NCBI RefSeq assembly: GCF_002736105.1
Contig: NZ_CP024123.1
Span: forward strand, 3,154,001 to 3,218,000
DNA length: 64,000 nt
Direction of reading: 5' to 3'
DNA from: Solibacillus sp. R5-41
GTDB taxonomy: Bacteria > Bacillota > Bacilli > Bacillales_A > Planococcaceae
Shown: positions 16,469-26,039 of the stretch, piece by piece
Layout: the number at the start of each line of letters is the position of its first letter
How positions within the stretch are numbered: position 1 is the stretch's first letter
Position numbers and translations under genes: made by a program
The notes under the pieces: model-generated
Seen by the model: the letters and a program-made list of their open reading frames with translations, nothing else
Told to the model about the DNA's origin: nothing
Databases searched by the model: none

Positions 16469-18838
16469 TTATTTTAATTCGACAACAGTGACACCAAAGC
16501 CACCCTCGCCAGCTTCCCCGTAGCGGTATGTTTTTACACGCTTATGTTTCTTTAAAAAGCTTTGAATTCCTTGTCGTAGCGCACCTGTACCTTTACCGTG
16601 GATAATGGAGACACGTGGATAATTGGATAAAACAGCATCATCTAAATACTTTTCAGTACGGATTAACGCGTCTTCATAACGTTCCCCTCGTAGATCAAGC
16701 TCCAGCTTCACATGCGTATCTTTTCGATTTTTAATATTCGTCATCGTTCTTGTCACTTGCTCTTTTTCAGGCTTAATATATTCTAAATCCGATTCTGGCA
16801 GTTTCATTTTTAAAATACCAATTTGAACGACCCATTCCTTAGCACTTACTTTTTGAAGCAATGACCCTTTTTGACCATAGCTTAAAACCTTTACTTCGTC
16901 ACCAACTTGAAGATTTTGAATGCGTTCACGTGTAGCAACGGCCTTTTGTAACACTTTATTATTTTGAGGCGCGGCTTCATCTAAACGTTTTTTCGCATCA
17001 ATTATTTCATGCTCTTTAACTGACATGGCGGCGTTTTTCTTCATTTCACGTAATTCTTCAATGACTTTTTCGGCTTCTTTTTTCGCGTCATCGACAATTT
17101 TACGTGCTTTATCTTTTGCTTTTTTCTCTAAGTTCTCTTTCTTTTCATCATAGGCTCTTAATCGCGCTTCAAGCTCTGTACGAATTTTTTGTGCATCCTC
17201 TAATAAAATGTGCGCTTCATCCGCTTCACGCTCCGAACGTAGTCGACTTTCTTCTAACGAGGCAATCATTGACTCTACCTCATGTCGATCCGTTCCAGTA
17301 AATGATTTTGCACGGTCGATGATCCCATTACTTAGTCCAAGTCGTTTCGAAATTTCAAATGCATTTGAACGTCCTGGTACACCGATTAATAAACGATAGG
17401 TTGGGCTCAGCGTCTCCACATCAAATTCCACGCTTGCGTTCACAACAGAAGGTCGATTGTAACCGTATGCTTTTAATTCAGGATAATGCGTTGTTGCCAT
17501 AATGCGTGCGCCTTTACCTACAACTTCATCTAAAATAGAAATGGCTAATGCTGCACCTTCTTGAGGGTCTGTCCCTGCTCCAAGCTCATCAAAAAGTACT
17601 AGGGAGTTTTCATCAAACTTACTTAAAATATCAACAATGTTCACCATGTGTGAGGAAAACGTTGATAACGATTGTTCGATGGACTGTTCATCGCCAATAT
17701 CTGTAAAGATTTGATCGAATACGGCTAATTCCGACCCATCTAACGCAGGTACTGGTAAACCACATTGCGCCATTATTGTACAGAGGCCTACTGTTTTAAG
17801 CGTAACTGTTTTACCACCTGTATTCGGTCCTGTAATGACAATTGCTGTTATATCACGGCCAAATTCAATCGTATTTGGCACCGCTTGTTCAATTGGTAAA
17901 AGAGGATGTCGAGCCCGTACTAAGCGCGTGAAACCCTCCTTATTCATTTTCGGCATCGTGCATTTATTCGCCTGTCCATATTTTCCTTTTGCTAAAATTA
18001 CATCAATTTCACCAAGTAGCTGAACAAGTACAAATATATCATGCCCTACTTCTTCAACCATTGCAGTTAATGCTAATAAAATACGCTCGATTTCGGCTTT
18101 TTCCTTCATTTTTAAACGCTGTACTTCATTATTTGCTTGTACAACTGCATCAGGTTCGATAAATAGTGTCTGCCCTGAAGCCGATTGGTCATGAATAATC
18201 CCACCATAATGCGAACGATATTCTTGTTTTACTGGGATAACGAAGCGATCATTCCGAATTGTAATAATCGTATCGGATAACATTTTTGTCGCATTTGATC
18301 CGCGTGTTAAGCTTTCTAATTTTTGGCGAACTTTTGATTCTTCCGCACGTAAACTCTGGCGAATAGATCGCAATGCTTGGCTCGCTGAATCTAAGACCCC
18401 ACCATTATCATCAATGCAATCATTTATTTCATGCTGCAACGCTGTTAATACAGGCATTTGCTCTTTTCGTTCAATAAAATGAGGAATAGTAATCGTATTA
18501 TCAGATTCAATTTCTTCAATAAAATTACGTAAAATTCGACTTGCTCGAATTGTACTGGCGATTTCCATTAATTCCATTGGACTTAATGTACCACCAATTT
18601 GAGCACGCCTTGCATGGGGACGTACATCAAAAATCCCGCCCAATGGTGCGCTACCTTTGACACGTAAAATAGCTAAACCTTCATCCATTTCCTCAAGTAA
18701 TTCTACGACCGTTTCAAAATTTGTTTCTGGTACTAATTCATCAATTGCTTTTTTACCAATTGTATTTGTACAAAATGCCGCTACTTGCTCTCGGACCTTA
18801 TCAAATTCTAGTGTTTTCAGTGCTCTATTTTCGATCAT
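16469..18838 (-). CDS. mutS2: Endonuclease MutS2
   Basis: Large MutS-like ATPase (789 residues) linked to suppression of homologous recombination and, in Bacillus, to ribosome rescue. It has the MutS lever/clamp region (about 20-310), the ATPase with GPNTGGKT (Walker A, about 332-339), LVLFDELGAGTDPQEG (Walker B) and TTHYPELK, a long charged coiled coil (about 510-620), and a C-terminal Smr domain with ELDLRGERYEDAL and IIHGKGTGALR (about 710-789). It lacks the mismatch-recognition domain of MutS1. 24 bp after polX, so probably cotranscribed. Confidence 0.96.
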   Translation of the reverse strand: MIENRALKTLEFDKVREQVAAFCTNTIGKKAIDELVPETNFETVVELLEEMDEGLAILRVKGSAPLGGIFDVRPHARRAQIGGTLSPMELMEIASTIRASRILRNFIEEIESDNTITIPHFIERKEQMPVLTALQHEINDCIDDNGGVLDSASQALRSIRQSLRAEESKVRQKLESLTRGSNATKMLSDTIITIRNDRFVIPVKQEYRSHYGGIIHDQSASGQTLFIEPDAVVQANNEVQRLKMKEKAEIERILLALTAMVEEVGHDIFVLVQLLGEIDVILAKGKYGQANKCTMPKMNKEGFTRLVRARHPLLPIEQAVPNTIEFGRDITAIVITGPNTGGKTVTLKTVGLCTIMAQCGLPVPALDGSELAVFDQIFTDIGDEQSIEQSLSTFSSHMVNIVDILSKFDENSLVLFDELGAGTDPQEGAALAISILDEVVGKGARIMATTHYPELKAYGYNRPSVVNASVEFDVETLSPTYRLLIGVPGRSNAFEISKRLGLSNGIIDRAKSFTGTDRHEVESMIASLEESRLRSEREADEAHILLEDAQKIRTELEARLRAYDEKKENLEKKAKDKARKIVDDAKKEAEKVIEELREMKKNAAMSVKEHEIIDAKKRLDEAAPQNNKVLQKAVATRERIQNLQVGDEVKVLSYGQKGSLLQKVSAKEWVVQIGILKMKLPESDLEYIKPEKEQVTRTMTNIKNRKDTHVKLELDLRGERYEDALIRTEKYLDDAVLSNYPRVSIIHGKGTGALRQGIQSFLKKHKRVKTYRYGEAGEGGFGVTVVELK

Positions 18839-18862
18839 GAGAACACCTCCTGTTACTCTAAA

Positions 18863-20575
18863 TTAGTTTTTATTTTTGTTAATGAACGTATCAAACTGTT
18901 CTTTTGACCATGTATTTACAATTAAATCTTTTTTCAGCCAAGCTTTTTGCGCATATTTTGTTCCGATATCCATAAAGCGTAGTTGATCAATTGCATGTGC
19001 ATCGGTATTAATGGCAATCGGCACGTTTTTCTCCATTGCCAATTGCAAATGCTCCACACATAAATCTAAACGGTACGGATTGGCATTTAGTTCCAAAATT
19101 TTACCGTGTTGCGCCGCCCATTCAATTAGTAACGGAACATCTGGATCATAGCCACCGCGCTGCCCAACTATGCGCCCAGTAGGATGGGCAATCATATGGA
19201 CATAAGGATTTTCGATGGCCGTTTTTAAGCGAGCCATAATTTTATCTTGTGATTGCGTAAAGCTAGAATGAATCGATGCGATAACAAAATCTAATTGCCT
19301 CATTACATCCTCATCAAAATCTAATGACCCATCAGGTAAAATATCCATCTCTGTCCCATGGTATAAACGGAATTTTGGGTGTGCTTCATTGAATGCGATA
19401 ATTTCTAGCTTTTGCTTCTCCAACCGTTCTGGCGTTAACCCATTCGCCACTTTTAAATACTGGGAATGGTCGGTAATGACACCATGTGTATAGCCACGAG
19501 TGATTAAAGCTTCTCCCATTTCCACCACAGAATGCGCACCATCCGACCAAGTTGTATGCATGTGTAAATCTGAGACAATATCCGAAAGCTGGATAAGTTG
19601 ATTAAGTTCATCTAAACGATCCAACTCTTTTCCACTTTCACGAACAGTTGGCGGAATAAATGGCAAATTGAAATGCGCAAAAAATTGTTCTTCTGTTTCA
19701 AATGTTACAACCGATCCATCTTCTTGTTCCACACCATATTCGCTTATTTTTTTGCCCTTCGATTTTGCGAGTTGGCGCATGCGGACATTATGATCTTTAG
19801 AGCCTGTAAAATGGTGTAACGCAGTTGCATATTCTGAGCGTTTCACCAATCTAAAATCGACGCTAACAGGCTCATCTCTATCTAAGATAACCGAAATTTT
19901 CGTGTCTCCAGCAGCAACTGTTTCTAAAATCGCTAACTTGGATAAAATCGCTTCACGCACGAGATCATGTGCTTCTGTTGCGACGATAAAATCAACATCT
20001 TTACTCGTTTCAGCAACACGACGGAAGCTCCCTGCCACTGAATACTTTTCTACTTCAGGCAAGCTCGCCAGCAATTCATTAATTTCAACAACTACCGGCT
20101 CTAATTGCCATATTGGTAAACGTTCTGCACGACTTCCGAAGTTTTCTAACTCCTTTATAATCTTTTCTTCTGTTTTGGCAGCAAAGCCAGCAAGTTCACG
20201 AACTTTTCCTGCTTCACATGCTGCTTTCAGCGTTTCTGCATCTGAAATATTTAATTCTTGATAAAGTTTCGCTAGTTTTTTGCCACCTAATCCCGGTAAC
20301 TTCATTAGTGGTATTAAGCCTTTTGGTACTGCTGTTTCGAGCTCCATTAATACGCTTGATTGTCCTGTCTCGATAAGCTCTAAAATAACTGCTGCCGTCC
20401 CTTTGCCAATGCCTTTTATAGCAGTTATATCGTCTATTTCACTTAAACTGCGTTCGTCTGCTTCGAGTGCCGCCGCCGCCTTACGAAATGCAGAAACTTT
20501 AAATGGATTTTCCGCCTGTAATTCCATATACAATGCAATTTTTTCTAATGTACGGATGATTATTTTCTTGTTCAT
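18863..20575 (-). CDS. polX: DNA polymerase X family protein with PHP domain
   Basis: Repair polymerase of family X, used for gap filling, with an added PHP exonuclease. The 570 residues carry helix-hairpin-helix motifs at about 45-130 (IKGIGKGTAAVILE, LPGLGGKKLAKLY), the nucleotidyltransferase site GSFRRVAETSKDVDFIV (about 182-198) with its metal-binding aspartates, and the C-terminal PHP domain from about 337 (DLHMHTTWSDG, ITDHSQ, HGTEMDIL, HPTGR, NTDAH). All family motifs are intact. Directly upstream of mutS2 as in B. subtilis. Confidence 0.95.
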   Translation of the reverse strand: MNKKIIIRTLEKIALYMELQAENPFKVSAFRKAAAALEADERSLSEIDDITAIKGIGKGTAAVILELIETGQSSVLMELETAVPKGLIPLMKLPGLGGKKLAKLYQELNISDAETLKAACEAGKVRELAGFAAKTEEKIIKELENFGSRAERLPIWQLEPVVVEINELLASLPEVEKYSVAGSFRRVAETSKDVDFIVATEAHDLVREAILSKLAILETVAAGDTKISVILDRDEPVSVDFRLVKRSEYATALHHFTGSKDHNVRMRQLAKSKGKKISEYGVEQEDGSVVTFETEEQFFAHFNLPFIPPTVRESGKELDRLDELNQLIQLSDIVSDLHMHTTWSDGAHSVVEMGEALITRGYTHGVITDHSQYLKVANGLTPERLEKQKLEIIAFNEAHPKFRLYHGTEMDILPDGSLDFDEDVMRQLDFVIASIHSSFTQSQDKIMARLKTAIENPYVHMIAHPTGRIVGQRGGYDPDVPLLIEWAAQHGKILELNANPYRLDLCVEHLQLAMEKNVPIAINTDAHAIDQLRFMDIGTKYAQKAWLKKDLIVNTWSKEQFDTFINKNKN

Positions 20576-20601
20576 AAGTAATACATACCCCCTAATCAGT
20601 T

Positions 20602-20631
20602 AAAAAAACTTCCCCCGAAAATCGAGAGAAG
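20602..20631 (-). terminator. Terminator after cvpA
   Basis: Nine-base stem (CTTCTCTCG / CGGGGGAAG, several G-U pairs), then seven T on the minus strand; separates zapA-cvpA from polX-mutS2. Confidence 0.78.
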
Positions 20632-20651
20632 CGCTTCACATTGATTTTCAA

Positions 20652-21191
20652 TTATTTCATGTAAATATACCACCAGTTTTGGAACATATTCGAAATGACT
20701 GGTGTATGTTCAAGCATAATGCCCGTCAAAATAGAACTATCCGTAAATTTTTGGACTGACTCTAATGGAATAAGTGCTACTACATATAAGCCAATAAATA
20801 TTAAAATATACGCTTCGATAAAGCAAAATACTGCACCTAATAGGAAATTCAATGAATTCAGTACAGGTAAATAAGCTAAAAAGTCAAACATAGACAAAAT
20901 AATTTGTAAGGCAATTTTTGCTACGAAAAAGATAATCGCAAAAGCAAAGATGCGATAAAATGTACGGTCCACATCTAACGAATCCAATACAAGTGTAATC
21001 GTTGTATTATTCGTGAAACCTGGATAAGGAATCCACAAAACAAATTTATCCGCAAGTTGCTTATAATAAGAAACCGCAATAAGCAGTGCAATAATGATGC
21101 TGCCAATATGAATTAATTGTACAATTAATCCACGTCTTGCACCAATAATTAAACTAATAATAAGTATAAAGAAAATAACTAAATCTAACAT
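20652..21191 (-). CDS. CvpA-family membrane protein
   Basis: 179-residue protein of the CvpA family (colicin V production protein homologue, yshB position). It has four hydrophobic segments, starting LVIFFILIISLIIGARRGLIVQLIHIGS, with the characteristic GARRG after the first helix. The molecular role is not established. Overlap-free but only 5 bp downstream of zapA, so a zapA-cvpA transcript is likely, ending at 20602-20631. Confidence 0.87.
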   Translation of the reverse strand: MLDLVIFFILIISLIIGARRGLIVQLIHIGSIIIALLIAVSYYKQLADKFVLWIPYPGFTNNTTITLVLDSLDVDRTFYRIFAFAIIFFVAKIALQIILSMFDFLAYLPVLNSLNFLLGAVFCFIEAYILIFIGLYVVALIPLESVQKFTDSSILTGIMLEHTPVISNMFQNWWYIYMK

Positions 21192-21196
21192 TTATT

Positions 21197-21457
21197 TCAA
21201 CCCTTCAATTGTTTCAATTGTTCTTCTAATTTTTCACATTGCTCTTTTAATAATAAATAATCATGAATTGAATTAACCGCTGTAAGCACTGCTAGTTTGG
21301 CACTGTCTAATGATGGATTATGTGAACTGATTTCACGCATTTTGTCATCTACTAATGAAGCAACTAATCGCATATGTCCTGTCGACTCAGTTCCCACCAT
21401 TTTATATGTATGACCATAAATTTCTACTGAAATTCGATTCTTCTCTTGTGCAGTCAA
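21197..21457 (-). CDS. zapA: Cell division protein ZapA
   Basis: Small FtsZ-binding protein that bundles protofilaments at the Z ring. The 86 codons are the usual length. [35 protein letters not shown] is the family's N-terminal globular part, and residues from about 60 on form the dimerising coiled coil. I chose TTG at 21455-21457, as GGAGGG precedes it by 6 nt and it gives the B. subtilis length; the upstream ATG would add 14 residues not found in the family. Cotranscribed with cvpA. Confidence 0.92.
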   Translation of the reverse strand: MTAQEKNRISVEIYGHTYKMVGTESTGHMRLVASLVDDKMREISSHNPSLDSAKLAVLTAVNSIHDYLLLKEQCEKLEEQLKQLKG

Positions 21458-21727
21458 AATAATCCCTCCAGAAAGAATATATAAAACAGTGACCATCATA
21501 GTATGACTTCATCTAACAGTATTACCATTCTTTTCAATATACAATCTGATTCCTGTTTAATTAAATTTGCATTTTTCATATTTTACATCATACCATTTCC
21601 AATTTACACATAGCAACACAATCACCGTATTGTCACTACGAAACATGATATTTCAATGAAATTTCCACTTTTTACTTCAACCCGTTATACTAATAATTAA
21701 CTAGTTTTATTTGAGAAAGGGTTTACT

Positions 21728-22663
21728 ATGACAAATATTGTATTGCAGTTAACAAGTGAAGAACAACAAAAAATAAAGGGGTTCTATAAAAAGTCGCTTA
21801 TTGAACGTAACGGCCCAGGTATACTTTTTGGGATTAAACTAACTGATACCGCGATTACAGCCTATAAATCGGGAAAAGTGATGTTTCAAGGATCTGGTGC
21901 TACACGAGAAGCGGCTAAATGGGGTACAGTCTCCGCAACAGCTAAAAAGAGCACGAATACAAAAGGCGATACACTTCCGAAAGATTTCGCTTCCCTTTCC
22001 GTTATTGGCTCTGATGAAACAGGGACAGGTGATTATTTTGGGCCAGTAACAGTCGCGGCGGTTTATGTGCCGTCAGATAAAATTGAATTAGTTCAAGAGC
22101 TTGGCGTAAAGGATTCTAAACAATTAACAGATGATTATATGAGAAAAATTGCACCCGATTTAATGAAGGTTTGTACGCACAGTATTTTAACTTTACGCAA
22201 TGACAAATATAATGAAATTCAAGCACGGGGCTATTCACAGGGGAAAATAAAAGCGATTTTACACAACCAAGCATTAAAGCATGTATTAAATAAAATCGCT
22301 CCAGAAAAGCCTGATTATATTTTAATCGATCAATTTGCAGAACGTGGCATTTATTATAATCATATTAAAAATGAAAAAGAGATTATTCGTGAACAAGTAC
22401 TCTTTTCAACAAAGGCGGAAAATTTACATGTCGCTGTAGCAACTGCTTCTATTTTAGCTCGATGTGCCTTTTTAAAGGAAATGGATAATTTAGCGAAAAT
22501 AGTAGGCTTTCCTCTTCAAAAAGGCGCGAGCGGAAAAGTGGATCAAATGGCCGCTAAAATTTGGCTAAAGTTTGGTGAGGACACATTGCGCTCCATGACG
22601 AAATGGCATTTTGCTAATACGGAAAAGGCGCAGACCCTCATTCAAAAATTGCGCTCGAACTAA
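21728..22663 (+). CDS. rnhC: Ribonuclease HIII
   Basis: Cleaves RNA in RNA-DNA hybrids. The 311-residue protein has the extra N-terminal TBP-like substrate-binding domain (about 1-90) typical of RNase HIII, then the RNase H core with IGSDETGTGDYFGPVTVAAVYV (Asp/Glu catalytic pair near 96-97), LGVKDSKQLTD and the later metal-site region around DYILIDQFA and HVAVATASILAR. Start ATG after GAAAGGG. Plus-strand, divergent from zapA-cvpA; it ends in a two-way terminator shared with the VOC gene. Confidence 0.96.
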   Translation: MTNIVLQLTSEEQQKIKGFYKKSLIERNGPGILFGIKLTDTAITAYKSGKVMFQGSGATREAAKWGTVSATAKKSTNTKGDTLPKDFASLSVIGSDETGTGDYFGPVTVAAVYVPSDKIELVQELGVKDSKQLTDDYMRKIAPDLMKVCTHSILTLRNDKYNEIQARGYSQGKIKAILHNQALKHVLNKIAPEKPDYILIDQFAERGIYYNHIKNEKEIIREQVLFSTKAENLHVAVATASILARCAFLKEMDNLAKIVGFPLQKGASGKVDQMAAKIWLKFGEDTLRSMTKWHFANTEKAQTLIQKLRSN

Positions 22664-22724
22664 ATAGATAAGTAAGGATAATTTTTAAAAGAGGGATTCT
22701 TTAGTTCAATTTATACAAATGACC

Positions 22725-22761
22725 AAAAAGCTACGAACAATAAAAAAGTTCGTAGCTTTTT
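22725..22761. terminator. Bidirectional terminator between rnhC and VOC gene
   Basis: Perfect 14-bp arms AAAAAGCTACGAAC (22725-22738) and GTTCGTAGCTTTTT (22748-22761) between convergent genes, T tracts on both strands. Confidence 0.92.
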
Positions 22762-22762
22762 A

Positions 22763-23134
22763 TTACTTTTCTACTATAGCGAAGTAATTTCCTTCATCAT
22801 CTGCAAAATTAAATACTTTCCCAAAAGGCATTGTCACCATTTCGCCTATCGTTACATTTAAGTCTTTTAACTTTTCATAAAGTGCGTCCAATTGGCTTGA
22901 ATAAAATAGTAATGAAGGTGTTTTTAAATTAAGCTCCGGCTGCATTTTGGCAATGGCTTGCTTGTCATGTAAAACGATACTAGTTTGAGCCTCTTCTGTT
23001 GGTGAGATAGTTATCACTCGCATCCCATTATCCTCATCAGAAATAACGACAAACCCCATTTTTTCTGTCCAAAACGTTTTAGCCTGCTCTTGATTGTCAA
23101 CATAAAGCATTACTTGTCCTAATTGTTCAATCAT
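22763..23134 (-). CDS. VOC-family protein (glyoxalase/bleomycin-resistance fold)
   Basis: 123 residues forming a two-repeat VOC fold: QVMLYVDNQEQAKTFWTEKMGFVV at the start, and PSLLFYSSQLDALYEKLKDLNV with KVFNFADDEGNYFAIVE at the end. Many such proteins bind metal or sequester small ligands; no specific substrate can be assigned. Gln at the usual first metal position and Glu in FAIVEK suggest an intact site. Stop codon sits just after the shared terminator; the MFS gene upstream is separated by 88 bp. Confidence 0.82.
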   Translation of the reverse strand: MIEQLGQVMLYVDNQEQAKTFWTEKMGFVVISDEDNGMRVITISPTEEAQTSIVLHDKQAIAKMQPELNLKTPSLLFYSSQLDALYEKLKDLNVTIGEMVTMPFGKVFNFADDEGNYFAIVEK

Positions 23135-23222
23135 CTACATCTTCCTTTCTACTTCTCCGATCTTCTCTACTATACATTAGAAAAAACGGCATGAGCAAAT
23201 TTCGCCCATGCCTTTTCATTCA

Positions 23223-24731
23223 TTATTTCCCTTTAACATTTCCTGTGTAATCTTCACGTTTTGTGACATCAACACGTTTTACGAATATTGTCAAAATCAA
23301 CGCAACAACAGTTACTCCTGCTGAAATCATGAATGAATACGTAATCCCTTCAAGCATTGCCTGTTGTTTAATTTGCATCAATTGTTCCACTGGCAATTTC
23401 GTACCCGGAGTTAAATTAGCCTGCATTTCTCCTGCAATTTCTGTTGCACGTGTTTTCGTGTGTGCGTTAAAAATTGTTACTAATATAGCAGTACCAATTG
23501 CTCCTGCCACTTGTTGTGCTGTATTGTTCATCGCTGTACCATGCGGATTTAGACGATTCGGTAAAGCGTTCAAGCCGTTCGTCATAATTGGCATCATAAC
23601 CAATGAAATACCGAACATACGGATTGTATACATTGAAATAATATATAAATAAGAAGAATCTAGTGATAAATAGCCGAGTCCGACCGTTGCAACCGTTGTA
23701 ACAAATAACCCGAAAAGTGCAATGATTCGAGGTCCAAATTTATCAAATAATTTCCCTGTTATCGGAGACATGATCCCCATTACAATCGCACCTGGCAACA
23801 TCATTAATCCCGCGTCAAATGGACTAATCTCACGTACATTTTGTACATAAGCAGGTGTTAAAATCATTCCTGAAAACATCGCTACTGATAATACCATTGA
23901 AATGACCGATGCTAACGCATAGGTTGGATAAGAGTAAATTCGTAAATCTAGTAAAGGTTCTTCTAATCTTAGCTGACGAATAACGAACCAAACGATTCCG
24001 ATCGCACCTACTAAAATTGTTCCCCAAACTTCAACTGCTTCCCATCCTGCTGTACTCGCTGTACTAAATCCATATAATAAACCGCCAAATCCAATCGTTG
24101 ATAAACCAACTGATAGAATATCAATTTTTGCTGGTCGGTTTGGTAATACGTTCTCTAATTTCCAAATCGCCAATAATAGTGAAATGATGGCGAATGGTAA
24201 AATCATTTTGAACAGTACGCTCCAGTCGTAATGTTCCACGATCCAACCAGATAATGTTGGCCCAATTGCTGGTGCTAATACCATAACTAAACCGAATATA
24301 CCCATTGCTGTACCGCGCTTTTCAATAGGGAAGCTAATTAACATAACGTTCATTAAAATTGGTGCAATAGCAGATGCTCCTGCTGCTTGAACCATACGAC
24401 CAGCAAGTAAAATTTCAAATGATGGAGCAAATGCTGCCATTGCTGTACCGACCACGAAGATCGACATTGAAACAATAAATAATGGTTTTGTTTTAAATTT
24501 TGTTATTAAGTATGCCGAAGCAGGAACTAATACCCCCCCCACAAGCATGTACCCTGTGGATAACCACTGTACCGTTGAAAAATCTTCAATATTAAAAGAT
24601 TTCATAATCGTTGGGAGTGCTACGTTTAATAACGTATTGTTTAAAAATGCTACGAAAGCCCCGACAAATAATATTACAATCATTAAATAAGGTGGCTTTT
24701 TGGTTTGAGTTGTTTGTGCTGTTTGTGCCAT
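23223..24731 (-). CDS. MFS multidrug exporter, DHA2 (EmrB/QacA) type
   Basis: 502-residue membrane transporter with 14 hydrophobic segments, the DHA2 pattern. NTLLNVALPTIMKSFNI in helix 1 and WLSTGYMLVGGVLVPASAYLITKFKTK in the 2/3 loop, plus GRMVQAAGASAIAPILM and the motif-C region FGLVMVLAPAIGPTLSGWIVE, are typical of proton-driven drug export. The C-terminal tail is short and basic. Divergent from a TetR gene that probably controls it. Its promoter is at 24777-24805 among repeated AAGTCCAAA motifs. Confidence 0.9.
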   Translation of the reverse strand: MAQTAQTTQTKKPPYLMIVILFVGAFVAFLNNTLLNVALPTIMKSFNIEDFSTVQWLSTGYMLVGGVLVPASAYLITKFKTKPLFIVSMSIFVVGTAMAAFAPSFEILLAGRMVQAAGASAIAPILMNVMLISFPIEKRGTAMGIFGLVMVLAPAIGPTLSGWIVEHYDWSVLFKMILPFAIISLLLAIWKLENVLPNRPAKIDILSVGLSTIGFGGLLYGFSTASTAGWEAVEVWGTILVGAIGIVWFVIRQLRLEEPLLDLRIYSYPTYALASVISMVLSVAMFSGMILTPAYVQNVREISPFDAGLMMLPGAIVMGIMSPITGKLFDKFGPRIIALFGLFVTTVATVGLGYLSLDSSYLYIISMYTIRMFGISLVMMPIMTNGLNALPNRLNPHGTAMNNTAQQVAGAIGTAILVTIFNAHTKTRATEIAGEMQANLTPGTKLPVEQLMQIKQQAMLEGITYSFMISAGVTVVALILTIFVKRVDVTKREDYTGNVKGK

Positions 24732-24776
24732 TGAATTTTCCTCTCTTCTTTCTACATAATTAACTGTACTTGCACT

Positions 24777-24805
24777 ATTTTATACTCCAAGTCCAAAAAA
24801 TTCAA
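24777..24805 (-). promoter_or_regulatory. Promoter of the MFS gene with likely TetR operator
   Basis: Minus strand TTGAAT (24800-24805), 17-bp spacer, TAAAAT (24777-24782). The element CAAGTCCAAA occurs twice (about 24787 and 24819), flanking TTCAA-N5-TTGAA. This arrangement between divergent tetR and exporter genes suggests the repressor site; that part is inference. Confidence 0.6.
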
Positions 24806-24889
24806 CTTTTTTGAACAGCAAGTCCAAATCGATTGCTATTTTAATGTATGAGAAGTAAAATTAACATATCATTAATTTGGGAGGACTTT

Positions 24890-25783
24890 ATGAATCAACG
24901 AAAAAGACAAGTGATTGATTCGGCCTTACAGCTATTTATCGAAAAAGGTTTTCACAATACATCAATTCAAGAAATTTTAGATCGTGCAAAAATTTCAAAA
25001 GGGACATTTTATAATTATTTTTCTTCAAAAAATGAATGTTTCATGGCCATCTTAGAGCAAAGCCGTTACGAAGCGAATCTACGTCGACACGAAATACTTC
25101 TCGGCAAAGATGTCGCGGATGAACAAGTATTAATTGAACAAATCATTGTCTTAATGAAAATTAATAAGGAACAAAATTTAATTCCTTTATTTGAAGGGAT
25201 TTTCCAATCAAATGATGCTGAATTACGATCCATGCTGGCACGTTATCGTCTATATGAAGTCGAATGGGTATCTAACCGATTCGTTGATGTATTTGGCGAA
25301 GAGGCAAGGCCCTTTACGTTCGAATTGACTATTACATTCTTTGGAATCATTCAGCATTTATCAATGACTTATCGGTCGTCGCGAGGTATTGCCATTGAGG
25401 CGGACAAAATTGTGAATGTTGCTTTTAGAAATATTAAAGCGATTTTACCTGTAATGAATAGTGGAGATATTTTATTGACGCAAGATTTATGGGGTTTAAT
25501 AGAATCAAAAGTGGCGCGCAAATCCGTTTCAAAAGAAGACGTGTTAGAAAAACTTATTGGTTTTCATGAAGGATTAATTTATGATAATGCCCATTGTACA
25601 GCTGTACAATTTACAGAAAGTTTATTGGACGAGTTTAAGCGAGATAACCTACGAATTGCAGTAATTGAAACATTACTCAAGAGTTTTCGTGAATCGTTAG
25701 AAGGTACGCCCCATATTGCAGAAACCATCGAAATAGCGAATTTGATGTGGTACTTCCTTAAAAATATACAGGAATCAAAATAA
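24890..25783 (+). CDS. TetR-family regulator
   Basis: 297-residue regulator, longer than the roughly 200 usual for the family. The helix-turn-helix is KRQVIDSALQLFIEKGFHNTS...ISKGTFYNYFSSKNECF (residues 5-50). The rest is helical, and an extra C-terminal stretch from about 200 on makes the ligand/dimer part unusually long. The ATG at 24890 follows GGGAGGA; an upstream in-frame ATG (24848) lacks a ribosome site and would overlap the promoter region. Divergent from the MFS exporter, its likely target. Confidence 0.88.
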   Translation: MNQRKRQVIDSALQLFIEKGFHNTSIQEILDRAKISKGTFYNYFSSKNECFMAILEQSRYEANLRRHEILLGKDVADEQVLIEQIIVLMKINKEQNLIPLFEGIFQSNDAELRSMLARYRLYEVEWVSNRFVDVFGEEARPFTFELTITFFGIIQHLSMTYRSSRGIAIEADKIVNVAFRNIKAILPVMNSGDILLTQDLWGLIESKVARKSVSKEDVLEKLIGFHEGLIYDNAHCTAVQFTESLLDEFKRDNLRIAVIETLLKSFRESLEGTPHIAETIEIANLMWYFLKNIQESK

Positions 25784-25785
25784 CG

Positions 25786-25839
25786 AAAAGCATTTGCTCC
25801 CACCGTTTCAACACGGAAATAGATGCAAATGCTTTTTTT
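25786..25839 (+). terminator. Terminator of the tetR gene
   Basis: AAAAGCATTTGC and GCAAATGCTTTTTTT arms enclosing a small CCGTTTCAACACGG hairpin. Confidence 0.85.
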
Positions 25840-25848
25840 GTTATGCTT

Positions 25849-26039
25849 ATCAATTACGCCTTGGCGTAATTGCGTCCAGATTTTTTCGAGCTAGCTCGAA
25901 AAGCTCCTCTTAAAAATCTGTGACATCCGCCGGGGGCTTTAATTTGATTCAGCCTGGGTTTGAACCCCCTCTGAAATCAGTGAATATTTCGTATTCATCC
26001 ACACCTATATAAGCGGAAGATTTCTGTTGAAGCAAATTA
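25849..26039 (-). repeat. Dispersed modular intergenic repeat, copy B
   Basis: Left palindrome AATTACGCC-TT-GGCGTAATT (25852-25871), then GTCCAGATTTTTTCGAGC, GCTCGAAAAG, TGTGACATCCGCCGGGG, arm AATTTGATTCAGC, and the tail GTTGAAGCAAATTAA. The final TTA (26037-26039) is the complement of the dbpA stop codon TAA. Confidence 0.88.
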
